Shown: in pieces, positions 25,579-36,752 of the stretch
Numbering within the stretch: the first letter of the stretch is position 1
Layout of the letters: each line of letters opens with the position of its first letter
NCBI RefSeq assembly: GCF_014202975.1
Contig: NZ_JACHHZ010000003.1
Location: 496,001 to 560,000, forward strand
Direction of reading: 5' to 3'
Length of the DNA stretch: 64,000 nucleotides
DNA from: Povalibacter uvarum
Lineage (GTDB): Bacteria; Pseudomonadota; Gammaproteobacteria; Steroidobacterales; Steroidobacteraceae
The notes under the pieces: model-generated
Seen by the model: the letters and a program-made list of their open reading frames with translations, nothing else
What the model was told of the DNA's origin: nothing
Database searches by the model: none
Position numbers and translations under genes: made by a program

Positions 25579-25794
25579 CTACTTGGGCCGATAGTCGCGA
25601 TTGCGTGCTTCGAATGCGCGAATCTCCCGCTCAGCATCGGAGCGGCTGATGCCGTAGGTGCTCTGCAGTACCTTCAGCAGCTCGGCTCGCTTGCCCGCGA
25701 TGGCGGAAAGCTGCTCGTCCTCGAGCTTGATCCATCGCGCCCGAACGCGCCCCTTGAACTGCGGCCAATGATTCTCTGCGAGTGTCCAGTTCAT
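25579..25794 (-). CDS. CsbD family small stress protein
   Basis: A 71-residue protein. NWTLAENHWPQFKGRVRARW, then KLEDEQLSAIAGKRAELLKVLQ and DAEREIRAFEAR are the CsbD/YjbJ pattern, a short helical bundle induced by general stress in many bacteria. GGAG sits 6 nt before the ATG at 25794; upstream in-frame codons have no family match. It converges closely with ydeP (stops about 5 bp apart). Confidence 0.85.
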   Translation of the reverse strand: MNWTLAENHWPQFKGRVRARWIKLEDEQLSAIAGKRAELLKVLQSTYGISRSDAEREIRAFEARNRDYRPK

Positions 25795-25917
25795 GCCGAT
25801 CTCCGGTGGCGGGCAGTCCACGAGGAGTCGGGGATCGATGCCGGCCGCGGAGAGTACCTGAAGCGCGCACGAGGCGTTGAAGTCTTTCGCCCGCAATGAA
25901 CGGAATGCGGGAAACGC

Positions 25918-26064
25918 TCAGCTGGAAGTGGGCTCGCCGGACCGGTCCTTGTTCTTGCGCTCGGCCTTGCGTAGCTGCTCTTCTTCGTTGCGCCGCTTCT
26001 GCGCTTCTTCGCGACGCTTCTTGTCCTGTCGGTAATTGGGCGGTCGAGGCACGAATGCTCCCAT
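25918..26064 (-). CDS. Small highly charged hypothetical protein
   Basis: A 48-residue protein, MGAFVPRPPNYRQDKKRREE at its start, then Lys/Arg/Glu/Gln-rich to the end, so probably a single charged helix. Similar 'PRPPNYRQDKKRREE' proteins occur in many proteobacteria with unknown role. A start at 26064 gives this N-terminus; the longer frame upstream is unlikely. It may be co-transcribed with the CsbD-like gene. Confidence 0.6.
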   Translation of the reverse strand: MGAFVPRPPNYRQDKKRREEAQKRRNEEEQLRKAERKNKDRSGEPTSS

Positions 26065-26095
26065 GATTGATGTAAGAGTGCAGGCGATACTTTCG

Positions 26096-26620
26096 TCAGC
26101 GCTGTTCGGCTCGCGAGAATGCGAACGCTCCGCCGAATGCATACTGCGTGAAGTCCTTCATGACCGTGGCGAATGCTGTGCTGGCAATTCGCGACTCTGG
26201 CTGCCTGCCGGCGTCAACGCTGTGTGTTGCTGTGATCATCCCAGGAAGATGCGAGGACAGGCTGCCGGTACTCAGTGCGGCCGCCCACGCAATCGCATCG
26301 ATGTTGTCGACGCACTTCGGATCGCGAGCATCCCCCGGTCGATAGTCGTGTCGCGTCATGCGGGAGATGGCGCTCATGCTGGCCGTCGAGAATCCGCTCG
26401 GAAGATAGGTGGTGCCGCGCTGCTTCCAGCCGAATGACACTGCCACGTCCAGCAGGACATTCCAGGCGCCGCTGTCGCAAACGAAACGGTCGTGTTCGCT
26501 GCGCCGATCGTGCAGGCGCACAAGGCTGACGAGCACGGGCACCTCGAGGCAACGACTCATGCGACGAGCAGGAAAATACGTGTGGGATTGTCGACCCGAG
26601 ACGGCTGCTGCTGCGCTCAT
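26096..26620 (-). CDS. Hypothetical protein
   Basis: A 174-residue open frame. After a doubtful first 25 residues the body reads as a soluble protein: LVSLVRLHDRRSEHDRFVCD, GAWNVLLDVAVSFGWKQRGT, RHDYRPGDARDPKCVDNIDA, IAWAAALSTG. No family is recognised. ATG 26620 follows a weak ribosome site; an internal ATG at 26560 would trim the first 20 residues. It lies 3 bp after the stop of the cysteine-repeat gene and in the same direction, so the two may share a transcript. Confidence 0.55.
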   Translation of the reverse strand: MSAAAAVSGRQSHTYFPARRMSRCLEVPVLVSLVRLHDRRSEHDRFVCDSGAWNVLLDVAVSFGWKQRGTTYLPSGFSTASMSAISRMTRHDYRPGDARDPKCVDNIDAIAWAAALSTGSLSSHLPGMITATHSVDAGRQPESRIASTAFATVMKDFTQYAFGGAFAFSRAEQR

Positions 26621-26623
26621 GAC

Positions 26624-27379
26624 TCAGTCCTTCGCGGGCTCGCATCCCGCGGATCCTTTGCGAAAGCCTTCATCGCAGGCCCAGTCGTGCCCGGAGTGAT
26701 CGATGTGTGCATTCTGGGGAAGCTCCAACGCGATGCAGGAGGCTCCCTTGACGCGCATCCCGCGCTCGCATTTCCAGCCGGTGCCCGCCGAGTCGAGATA
26801 TGCGCCCGCGGGGATCGTCACCGGCACGCATTCGTCACCGGACCGCTTGAAGCCTCTGTCGCACTGCCAGTCATCGCCGCGGTATGTGAGGAATCCGTTG
26901 GCGGGAGTGTTCACCCTGATGCATGCATCCGGGGTTTCGCGATAGCCGCGATCACAGCTCCATCCCTTGCCGTATGTGGATTCATTGCTGTACGCGTTCT
27001 GAGGCATGGAGATGCGAACGCATTTGTCCGCGGCTTCTCGATACCCGCGCGCGCATCGCCAACCGTTACGAGTATCGTCGTCCATGTAGCCATTGGCTGG
27101 AACCACAATGGCAGCGCACCGGTCGTTCTCAGATCGATAACCGCGCTCGCATCTCCAGCGATGGCCGCTAGGGTCGAGATACGCGTGCGGCGGAATCGAA
27201 ATGAGCATGCACGCGTCGCCCTCGCGTGCATAACCACGCTCGCATTCCCATCCTCCTGAGCGGCTTGGGCGGGCGTTGTCCGGCATTGCAACTGTCTCGG
27301 CACCAAGGGCGTTCCCGTCGAACACTCCGCTCGCCGCAATCAGCAGAGTCGCGAGTGCGCAGGCACGCGCCCGTTGCAT
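26624..27379 (-). CDS. Exported protein of seven tandem Trp-Cys-Gly-Tyr-Cys repeats
   Basis: A 251-residue protein with a signal peptide (about 1-33, ending GNALGA) and then seven units of about 31 residues of the form G-W-x-C-E/D-R-G-Y/F-(x5-6)-D-x-C-(x3-4)-P-x-N-A/G-Y-x-D. Examples: GWECERGYAREGDACMLISI, GWRCARGYREAADKC, DWQCDRGFKRSGDEC. Each unit has two cysteines, so intra-unit disulfides are likely in the periplasm or outside the cell. I start at the ATG at 27379 because the signal begins there. Similar repeats occur in other uncharacterised bacterial proteins; function unknown. Confidence 0.72.
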   Translation of the reverse strand: MQRARACALATLLIAASGVFDGNALGAETVAMPDNARPSRSGGWECERGYAREGDACMLISIPPHAYLDPSGHRWRCERGYRSENDRCAAIVVPANGYMDDDTRNGWRCARGYREAADKCVRISMPQNAYSNESTYGKGWSCDRGYRETPDACIRVNTPANGFLTYRGDDWQCDRGFKRSGDECVPVTIPAGAYLDSAGTGWKCERGMRVKGASCIALELPQNAHIDHSGHDWACDEGFRKGSAGCEPAKD

Positions 27380-27966
27380 GGTCTTCAGAAAGTTTCCTTC
27401 GCCGAGGCGGCGGGATGTGGATGGAATCGCGATTGTCCTGGACGTGGGCAGTCGCGATATGCGCCTCGTCTGCAGAACGATCGAACGTGCTGCGGCTGAC
27501 GGGACAGATGGGTCGAGTGTGCGCTCTTGAGTCGAAAATAGATACGGCGACGCCGGTGATCCGCTGTGCGTGTCGGCAATATGAGGGTTCATGCACGGCG
27601 TCGAAACTCATCGGACACGACGGGCGTCGGGGTGTATAGTCGGTGCGGCTCGCAACCTTTCTCTTTATTCCGTCGGCCCCGGGCGTCCGTCCGGTTCGCG
27701 CTGATCCAGTAAACCGAATCGCTCCGAACCCAAGCCGACACCACTGCTGTCGAGTTTTTACGGCATTCGGCACTGAGCCTCTTCAGGCGGCTGCACTACC
27801 CCAGCGAGTACGCAAATGTGCAAGATCCATGCGGGCAATCCGCCCTTCTCAGCGCCGGAGCAATCAGTGCGCGATCCGTTCATTCGAGCTTCCAGTCGAT
27901 GACGCTTCATCGGCGGTGGCGATCACCCCCGCGCCTTGCGCGACTCGGGAATGAGCAGGATCGAGA
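27380..27966. other. Intergenic region
   Basis: No convincing gene across 587 bp. The overlapping open frames are Arg/Pro/Ser-rich with no signal or family match. It should hold the promoters for the cysteine-repeat gene (leftward) and the small membrane protein (rightward). Confidence 0.5.
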
Positions 27967-28110
27967 ATGATCCTCACGGCAGCCCTCATTGCCGCCCTGC
28001 TTGCTGTTGTCGGGCTCTGGCGAAAGCTATCGACGGTGGAAAACGAGAACGAGCACCTTCGCGTCGAGATAACCCGCTTGCGGGCCCGTGCCCGCAAGCT
28101 CCGTGTTTGA
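27967..28110 (+). CDS. Small membrane-anchored coiled-coil protein
   Basis: A 47-residue frame: a hydrophobic N-terminal helix (MILTAALIAALLAVVGLW, about 1-18), then a charged heptad-like helix (KLSTVENENEHLRVEITRLR). AGGA lies 7 nt before the ATG. This architecture, one TM helix plus a short coil, resembles FtsB/FtsL-like miniatures, but there is no real sequence match. It converges with katG, whose stop is 50 bp downstream. Composition and the ribosome site make it a likely real small protein; function unknown. Confidence 0.55.
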   Translation: MILTAALIAALLAVVGLWRKLSTVENENEHLRVEITRLRARARKLRV

Positions 28111-28159
28111 GGAGATCGCGAGCATCGCCCGCAAGCGTCGAGGCGCCTGAGCTAAGAAG

Positions 28160-30403
<2,244 letters not shown>

Positions 30404-30481
30404 TCATCTCCGGCTTGATAAGGTGAGGTGACGGTACGCGCGGTCGGACCGCGGGTGAAGTCGATTATTCTTAGTGGGCCG

Positions 30482-30496
30482 ATAGACGATCCCTAT
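30482..30496. promoter_or_regulatory. OxyR-like half-operator upstream of katG
   Basis: ATAG-acgatcc-CTAT is an exact match to one dimer half (ATAG-N7-CTAT) of the OxyR tetramer consensus. The second half is not clearly conserved. katG is a classical OxyR target, and the site lies where the katG promoter is expected. No oxyR is in the window. Confidence 0.5.
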
Positions 30497-30571
30497 CTGT
30501 GGAAGCCGCAATGGAAGCGGGCTAGCCGGTAGCCAGCTAGCCTGCTGGCCGGAGAAGTGCCGTCCGCCATC

Positions 30572-31339
30572 TCAGAACGCGTGGCCGGCACTGCGGACGG
30601 AGCGGATGATCATCTCGCTGACGTCCACGTCGGCGGGCTGGGAGATCGCGTAGAGCACTGCGCGAGCGATCGCATCGGCACTCAGGGCAACGCTGCGCAG
30701 TTGCTTGACGGAAGTGGCGGTGCTCTCGACGGTGATGTCCGAGCCCAGCTCCGACTCGGTCACGCCTGGGGAAAGCAGCGTGACGCGAATCGTGTCCATT
30801 TCCTGGCGCAGTCCTTCGGTGATTGCACGAACCGCGTACTTGCTCGCGCAATAGACGCCGAACTGTGCGCCGACTGCATGCGCACCCGTGGAGGCCGTGT
30901 TGATGATGTGACCGCTGCCCTGCGCTTCCATGACAGGAAGGGCGGCGGCGATGCCATTCAGCACGCCTTTGATATTGACGTCGACTATGCGGTCCCATTC
31001 ATCCGTCTTGAGCGCGTTCATCGGTGACACGGGCATGACGCCGGCGTTGTTGAACATGACGTCGATGCGACCGAACTTTTCCTTCGTGAAGGCCACGAAG
31101 GCCTTCACGTCCTCCTTGCTGGTGACATCGAGGCTTCTGTACTCAGCGATGCCGCCGTGTGCACGGATCTCCGAGGCGATTTTCGCCAGCCGCTCGGTGC
31201 GGCGTGCTCCGAGGACGACGATCGCGCCGTTGTCGGCGAGTACGCGAGCGGTGGCTTCGCCGATCCCGCTGCTCGCGCCCGTGATGAGCACGACGCGATT
31301 CACGGCGGAGTTCGCAGCGTTGATATTGATGTTCGACAT
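30572..31339 (-). CDS. Short-chain dehydrogenase/reductase
   Basis: A 255-residue classical SDR: cofactor motif VLITGASSGIGEATARVL, NNAGVMPVSPM, catalytic Ser in NTASTGAHAV and Tyr-Lys in YCASKYAVRA. ARRTERL after strand 2 carries Arg residues that favour NADPH. The substrate is unknown. GGAG lies 6-7 nt before the ATG. It is divergent from the AraC-type gene, an arrangement in which the regulator usually controls the dehydrogenase. Confidence 0.92.
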   Translation of the reverse strand: MSNININAANSAVNRVVLITGASSGIGEATARVLADNGAIVVLGARRTERLAKIASEIRAHGGIAEYRSLDVTSKEDVKAFVAFTKEKFGRIDVMFNNAGVMPVSPMNALKTDEWDRIVDVNIKGVLNGIAAALPVMEAQGSGHIINTASTGAHAVGAQFGVYCASKYAVRAITEGLRQEMDTIRVTLLSPGVTESELGSDITVESTATSVKQLRSVALSADAIARAVLYAISQPADVDVSEMIIRSVRSAGHAF

Positions 31340-31501
31340 GAGCTTTCTCCCGTTGGTTTGAAGAGTGTGGCGACGGGAGACAGTCTCGTTTCAGGGTCCT
31401 TCGGATTGGATACCCAGACCTCCGGGGTGATTGCCTATTCCTGCAAAGCACGGAATCCGGCGGTTGTGGCGGCGCAGGCCTGCGTGTATGGTCGGTTCGA
31501 A

Positions 31502-32413
31502 ATGGCACTTGAAATCAACACGATAGAGGCTGAGCGGCTGCGCGAGCTCGCGGCGCTCATCGCCAGATACTCCACCGGCGACGGCATTCACGCCACGGCG
31601 GTAAAGGGGATGTCCTGCATCCGGCTCTCCGAGCCGAACCTCAAATTGCCGTCGGTCTATCAGCCGTCGATCTGCGTCATCGTGCAGGGCGCGAAGCAGG
31701 TGCTGCTCGAGGAAGAGATCTATCGATATGCGCCGCCGCAGTTCCTTGCCGTCTCAGTGGATCTGCCGCTGCTCGGCCAGGTCGTCGAAGCAAGCGCGGA
31801 GCGGCCCTATCTTTGTCTGCAAATCGCAATCGATCCGCGCCAGATCGGCGAACTGATCGCGCAATCAGGCGATGCGTCGTGGACACGTGGCGATACTGAG
31901 CGCGGCCTGTTCGTTGGGGAGCTCGATGGCGTAACGCAGGAGGCTGTGCTCCGGCTCGCGCGGCTGCTGGACACGCCGAAGGATGTTCCGATGCTCGCGC
32001 CGATGATGTTGCGCGAGCTTCACTATCGTCTGCTGAGCGGCGAATACGGATCGGTGATCGCTCAGATGGCGATTGCGGGCAGCAACACTCACAAGATCGG
32101 GCAGATCCTGCGCAGGATCAAAACGCATCTCGCCACGCCGATGCGAGTGGAGGAACTGGCCGCAATGGCGAACATGAGCCCATCGTCGTTCCATCAGCAC
32201 TTCAAGGCCGTCACGGCGATGAGTCCGCTGCAGTATCAGAAGCGATTGCGCCTCACCGAGGCTCGCCAGATTCTGCTTTCCGAGAACATCGATGCTGCGA
32301 CCACAGCGTATCGCGTGGGCTACGAAAGCCCTTCGCAGTTCAGTCGCGAGTACGCGCGCATGTTCGGCGCGCCGCCGATGCGTGATATTGCGGAGATTCG
32401 GGGCGCGCCGTGA
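31502..32413 (+). CDS. AraC family transcriptional regulator
   Basis: A 303-residue regulator. The N-terminal half is an AraC_N-type cupin domain (YQPSICVIVQGAKQVLLEEE, LPLLGQVVEAS), and the C-terminal 100 residues hold two helix-turn-helix motifs (RVEELAAMANMSPSSFHQHF; AYRVGYESPSQFSREYARMFG). I start at the ATG at 31502. The upstream frame has only weak codons and overlaps the SDR promoter. It probably regulates the divergent SDR in response to an unknown small molecule. Confidence 0.9.
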   Translation: MALEINTIEAERLRELAALIARYSTGDGIHATAVKGMSCIRLSEPNLKLPSVYQPSICVIVQGAKQVLLEEEIYRYAPPQFLAVSVDLPLLGQVVEASAERPYLCLQIAIDPRQIGELIAQSGDASWTRGDTERGLFVGELDGVTQEAVLRLARLLDTPKDVPMLAPMMLRELHYRLLSGEYGSVIAQMAIAGSNTHKIGQILRRIKTHLATPMRVEELAAMANMSPSSFHQHFKAVTAMSPLQYQKRLRLTEARQILLSENIDAATTAYRVGYESPSQFSREYARMFGAPPMRDIAEIRGAP

Positions 32414-32514
32414 TGGCATTGCGACTGTTTCACTGCAAAGCTACAGTCACGTCGTCTATCTAACATCCAACGTCTCAACGAAGAGACGAGTTAACAATAT
32501 CTCGGGAGGATTCG

Positions 32515-33714
32515 ATGAAGGGTTTCTATCCCCGCGCTCTGGCCGGGGCAGTGCTTGCCGTTGTGTCGGCGACTGCCACCGCCGAATTCCTGGTGCTCGA
32601 TACCGAACAGAAAGCGGCGTCCGCGGTCTCGGCCGGCATCTTCACCGCCAATCAGGTTGAGGGTCTGCACGCCGCTTTCTCCGGGGTAGCTCTGGACTTC
32701 GCTGATCTCGCGCTCCGCGTGGTGAGGGCCGCAACGACGCCTGAAGCCCTGTTGGCTGCACCAGCAGGCGTGACGATCAACTGCAGCATCTCTGGCTCGG
32801 TCAAAGCGCGCCTGACGAGCACGTCGCCCCGTGCATTGAAGTTGCAGTGGAACGACTGCGTGCTGACTCAGTATGGGCGCGTCCGTACTTTCGACGGTCC
32901 AATGACACTCGGCTTGCCGACGGACAACTTCCGTCCGCAGAGACTCACGTCGATTCGCCTCGGTGACGACACCGACTGGTTCGTCGAGCGGCGCCGCAGC
33001 GAGATGCCCGACCAGATCGACAGTTCGCAGACGAAGTACTGCCTGTCCTTGCGCGGTGATATTCCTACTTACGATGCGTACCCGTCGGGCATCGCGGCCG
33101 TCATAACGGCGGCTTATACGGTCGACGGCTACTCGGACTATCAGAGAGTGATCGAGTTTCCCGACGGACGTCCGGCCACGGTCGTCACGTACAAGCCAGT
33201 CGCGAACAACGTTCGCGTGCGCGAAACACGTAGCCAGATCGAGTCCGGCATGAGAGACGACTGGGAGATTCAGTTCCTGGGCGGCACAATGGCTGGGGAG
33301 CAGAGCGAGACGGGCTTTGGCCAATGGACGCAGGCCTTTGCGTTCGATCGCTACCGCACTCGCATGATCATCGACTATGCGGCCTGGACGATGGAGCGCT
33401 CGGTCAACGGCAATCTGAAGGTCGACTGGGCTCCCGTGTGGGGCAGCGGTGGCTGCATGAGCGGGTGGTATTCGTTCAGGACACGCACACCGCTGATCCG
33501 GAACGCCGACCTGTCCGTCTATGACGCGGGCGAACTGGTTGTGAATGATTCGGTCACGGCCAGGTTTCATTCGGCGGGTACTGTGCCAGCGGATCTGCCG
33601 GCACCGGTCAATGGCATGTTGCTCAACCTGCGTGTGAAGAACGTCGGCACGTTCAACTACGACGTCGCTACGCCGTCAGAAGCGCTTGTTCCGGTTGGCA
33701 AGTGCGTGCTCTGA
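32515..33714 (+). CDS. Exported hypothetical protein
   Basis: A 399-residue protein with a strong signal peptide (about 1-23, ATATA) and GGGAGG before the ATG. The mature part is beta-rich with few Cys (NCSISGSVKARL, LQWNDCVLTQYG, GSGGCMSGWYSF, terminal KCVL), possibly two disulfides. Terminal GKCVL does not end in an aromatic residue, so it is not an obvious outer-membrane barrel. No family recognised. A 6-bp hairpin (CGTCTC-aacgaa-GAGACG) lies in its leader. It stands alone. Confidence 0.7.
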   Translation: MKGFYPRALAGAVLAVVSATATAEFLVLDTEQKAASAVSAGIFTANQVEGLHAAFSGVALDFADLALRVVRAATTPEALLAAPAGVTINCSISGSVKARLTSTSPRALKLQWNDCVLTQYGRVRTFDGPMTLGLPTDNFRPQRLTSIRLGDDTDWFVERRRSEMPDQIDSSQTKYCLSLRGDIPTYDAYPSGIAAVITAAYTVDGYSDYQRVIEFPDGRPATVVTYKPVANNVRVRETRSQIESGMRDDWEIQFLGGTMAGEQSETGFGQWTQAFAFDRYRTRMIIDYAAWTMERSVNGNLKVDWAPVWGSGGCMSGWYSFRTRTPLIRNADLSVYDAGELVVNDSVTARFHSAGTVPADLPAPVNGMLLNLRVKNVGTFNYDVATPSEALVPVGKCVL

Positions 33715-33842
33715 TCTTTTTCTGTAGCAAGTAGGCCGGGCAGCGCGTCTGCCCGGTCTCAGCGCTCTTTCTCGCATGGATGCCGCCACGCCGGACTCGC
33801 GATAGGATTGCCCGCAACGATGGCTCCGTCCGGAGGCCCGCC

Positions 33843-35768
33843 GTGGTTGCAGCGAGTGATTCGGGAACGATAGATCGGCGTGAGCTGTGCCTCCGCTTCC
33901 TGCGGTTCGCGGCCGCTCTCGCGCTTCCATCCATCTCACGTGCGGAGTTGCCACGCGGCTCACATGACGTGACCGTCGATCGGGACATCATGATCGCAAT
34001 GCGCGACGGTGTGCGGCTGGCGACCGACGTCTATCGGCCCACGGGAGTCGATCGTCCAGTGCCCGTCATTCTCGAGCGGACTCCCTATGGAAAGTCCCAG
34101 GCGAGTTTGCGACACGCGAGTACAGAGATCGCACGTGCGTATGCGAGCCATGGCTACGCAGTCATCTATCAGGACTGTCGGGGGCGGGGAAAGTCAGAAG
34201 GGGCGTACGTCAAATACCTGAGCGACGGCGCTGACGGTTTCGATTGCTGCAGCTGGATCGTGAAGCAACGCTGGTCGAACGGCCGCATCGGAACGATGGG
34301 CTTGTCCTACGCTGCGCATACGCAGGCGGCACTTGCGAGTGCAGGTGCGCCGGGCGTCGTGGCGATGTTCATGGATTCCGGCGGCTTCTCGAATGCCTAT
34401 CAGGGCGGCATCCGGCAGGGCGGCGCCTATGAGCTGAAGCAGGCCACGTGGGCTTTCAACCAGGCGCTGGAGTCACCGGAGGTTCGGGTCGATGCCGCGA
34501 AGCTGGCTGCGCTCAAAGCTGTCGACATCAAGGCGTGGTTCGCGCGCATGCCGTGGTCGCGTGGCAACTCGCCATTGAGCGCGGTGCCTGAATACGAGGA
34601 CTACGTCTTCGATCAGTGGGAGCACGGCACATTCGACGCTTACTGGCAGCAGCCCGGAATCTACGCGAAGGGCTACTACGATCGATTCCCCCATGCGGCC
34701 ACAATGATGCTCTCGTCCTGGTATGACCCGTATCCGCGAACGGTGATGGAGAACTACGAGGGATTGAGGGCGCATCGGCGCGGACCCGCGCGACTCGTGC
34801 TCGGGCCCTGGACTCACGGCAATCGTGAAGAGACTTTCGCAGGTGATGTCGATTTCGGACCGGACGCTGCGTTCTCGCGAGGCACCGGCGAGGACTACGT
34901 GGCGTTCAAGTTGCGCTGGTTCGACAAGTACCTCAAAGGCGTTGCGAACGGGGTCGACAAGGAAGCCGAGATTCGATTGTTCATCATGGGCGGTGGCAGC
35001 GGCCGCAAGAATGCGCAGGGCAGGCTCGAGCACGGCGGACGCTGGCGCGACGAAGCAGCATGGCCGCTTGGGCGAGCGAAGAACACACTGTTCTACTTGC
35101 GCTCCGACGGTGGACTCGCGCCTTCCAAACCGGTCGACGGTGCACCGAGGACATATCGCTACGATCCGCGCACGCCTGTGCCGACGATCGGCGGTACGGT
35201 GACCTCGGGGCAGCCTGTGATGGTCGGCGGCGCATTCGACCAGAAGGAGGCGCCGGAATTCTTCGGCTCGCGTCCGCCCTATCGGCCGCTGGCTGAGCGC
35301 CCGGATGTGCTCGTGTTTCAAACCGAGCCGCTTGCCGGCGATGTCGAGGTCACCGGCGTGATCGAAGCCGTGCTCTGGATCGCGTCGGATTGTCCCGACA
35401 CGGACTTCACAATCAAGCTGATCGACGTCTATCCGCCGAGCGAAGACTATCCGCAGGGATTCGCGATGAATCTGACGGACGGCATTCTCCGCTGTCGCTA
35501 TCGCGATGCGTGGGACCGTCCGCGGTTGATGCAGGCCGGCAAGGTGTACCAGGTCAAGATCGAAGCGTTCGCGACATCGAACCTGTTCAAGGCGGGCCAT
35601 CGGATCCGCCTCGACATCTCGTCGAGCAATTTCCCTCACTTCGACGCGAACCCCAACACGGGCGATCCGGAGGGACAGTCGAAGACGACGCGGGTGGCGA
35701 CGAACACGGTCTACATGGATGGTGATCGTCCGTCGCACGTCGTGCTGCCCATCGTGCAGCGCGGATAG
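33843..35768 (+). CDS. CocE/NonD family hydrolase (X-Pro dipeptidyl-peptidase-like)
   Basis: About 641 residues. An N-terminal export signal DRRELCLRFLRFAAALALP precedes the alpha/beta-hydrolase domain: MRDGVRLATDVYRP, the oxyanion-region DCRGRGKSEG, nucleophile Ser in GTMGLSYAAHTQ, and GPWTHGN near the catalytic His. The C-terminal 230 residues are the jelly-roll X-Pro/CocE domain (IRLDISSSNFPHFDANPNTG). Members hydrolyse acyl esters or peptide-like bonds. I prefer the GTG at 33843 (GGAGG 6 nt upstream) over the ATG at 33780. It probably acts in the periplasm. Confidence 0.88.
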   Translation: MVAASDSGTIDRRELCLRFLRFAAALALPSISRAELPRGSHDVTVDRDIMIAMRDGVRLATDVYRPTGVDRPVPVILERTPYGKSQASLRHASTEIARAYASHGYAVIYQDCRGRGKSEGAYVKYLSDGADGFDCCSWIVKQRWSNGRIGTMGLSYAAHTQAALASAGAPGVVAMFMDSGGFSNAYQGGIRQGGAYELKQATWAFNQALESPEVRVDAAKLAALKAVDIKAWFARMPWSRGNSPLSAVPEYEDYVFDQWEHGTFDAYWQQPGIYAKGYYDRFPHAATMMLSSWYDPYPRTVMENYEGLRAHRRGPARLVLGPWTHGNREETFAGDVDFGPDAAFSRGTGEDYVAFKLRWFDKYLKGVANGVDKEAEIRLFIMGGGSGRKNAQGRLEHGGRWRDEAAWPLGRAKNTLFYLRSDGGLAPSKPVDGAPRTYRYDPRTPVPTIGGTVTSGQPVMVGGAFDQKEAPEFFGSRPPYRPLAERPDVLVFQTEPLAGDVEVTGVIEAVLWIASDCPDTDFTIKLIDVYPPSEDYPQGFAMNLTDGILRCRYRDAWDRPRLMQAGKVYQVKIEAFATSNLFKAGHRIRLDISSSNFPHFDANPNTGDPEGQSKTTRVATNTVYMDGDRPSHVVLPIVQRG

Positions 35769-35810
35769 CGGTAGAATCCGCGGGCCGCATCGCGGCTTGC
35801 AAGGTGACTC

Positions 35811-36752
35811 ATGCGGTTCGTCGTTGCCCATCACAATCCGGTGTCGTGCGAGCGCTGGCGCAATGCGCTCGCGCGGGAATTGCCCGACGCCGAAGTATTC
35901 ATCTGGAACGATGGGGAAACCCGGGAAGCAGACTATGCAATCGCATGGGCTGCGCCTTCTGCTGCGTTCTTCGCAAGACAGAAGCGCCTGAAGGCATTCT
36001 TCTCCACTGGCGCCGGTGTCGAGAAGCTGCTCGCAAGCTCATTCATGCCCGCGGAGCTGCCGGTAGTTCGTCTGGAAGACGCGGGCATGGGCAATCAAAT
36101 GGCGACGTACTGCGTAGGCGCGGCGCTCCAATGGATACGCCAGGGTGAGGAGTACGCGGAGCATCAGCGGGCGAAGGCGTGGCAGCCACTGCCCAGGGTC
36201 GACCTCGCGGATTGGCCGATCGGCGTTTTCGGCCTGGGCGTTCTCGGGCAGCAGGTAGCTCACGCGTTCGCGGCGGTGGGATTCACAGTGAACGGCTACT
36301 CGCGCTCGCCGCACTCGATGCCGGGAATCCGAAGCTTCGCGGAATCGGGCGGGGAAGGGGATTTCGACGCCTTCCTGTCCGCCACCAGAGTGCTAGTGAT
36401 ACTGGCTCCGCTCACGCCTCAGACTCTCGATCGATTCGATCGCGATGAGCTGGGAAACCTGGCACCTCGTTCCTATGTCATCAACGTTGCGCGCGGTGAG
36501 TTGCTCGTCGACGAAGCGTTGCTCGCGCTGCTCGACAGCGGTCACCTGGCGGGTGCGGCGCTCGATGTCTTCCGGCAGGAGCCGCTCCCGCCAGAGCATC
36601 GGTTCTGGATGCACCCGAAGATTCGTGTCACGCCGCACATCTCGGCGATCACCGTGATCGAGCCATCAGCACGCCAGGTCGCGCAGAAGGTCCGGAGCCT
36701 CGAGCGAGGCGAGGCGATCAGCGGAGTCGTGGAGCGAAAGCGCGGCTACTGA
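35811..36752 (+). CDS. ghrA: Glyoxylate/hydroxypyruvate reductase A (D-2-hydroxyacid dehydrogenase)
   Basis: A 313-residue enzyme of the GhrA type. NAD(P) site GVFGLGVLGQQVAHAF; catalytic Arg in INVARGELLVDEALL, Glu in FRQEPLPPEH and His in VTPHISAIT. GhrA reduces glyoxylate and hydroxypyruvate with NADPH in the cytosol. The lack of a separate Rossmann acidic residue after strand 2 (GYSRSPHS) agrees with NADPH use. AAGGTGA precedes the ATG. Its 3' end overlaps the convergent M14 gene by 7 bp. Confidence 0.9.
   Translation: MRFVVAHHNPVSCERWRNALARELPDAEVFIWNDGETREADYAIAWAAPSAAFFARQKRLKAFFSTGAGVEKLLASSFMPAELPVVRLEDAGMGNQMATYCVGAALQWIRQGEEYAEHQRAKAWQPLPRVDLADWPIGVFGLGVLGQQVAHAFAAVGFTVNGYSRSPHSMPGIRSFAESGGEGDFDAFLSATRVLVILAPLTPQTLDRFDRDELGNLAPRSYVINVARGELLVDEALLALLDSGHLAGAALDVFRQEPLPPEHRFWMHPKIRVTPHISAITVIEPSARQVAQKVRSLERGEAISGVVERKRGY

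Noticed and set aside
27643-27954. 103-codon frame upstream of the small membrane gene
   Set aside because: Pro/Arg/Ser-rich, no ribosome site, no family resemblance.
34473-35834. 453-codon minus-strand frame opposite the CocE hydrolase
   Set aside because: Arg/His-rich shadow; the plus strand has the hydrolase motifs.
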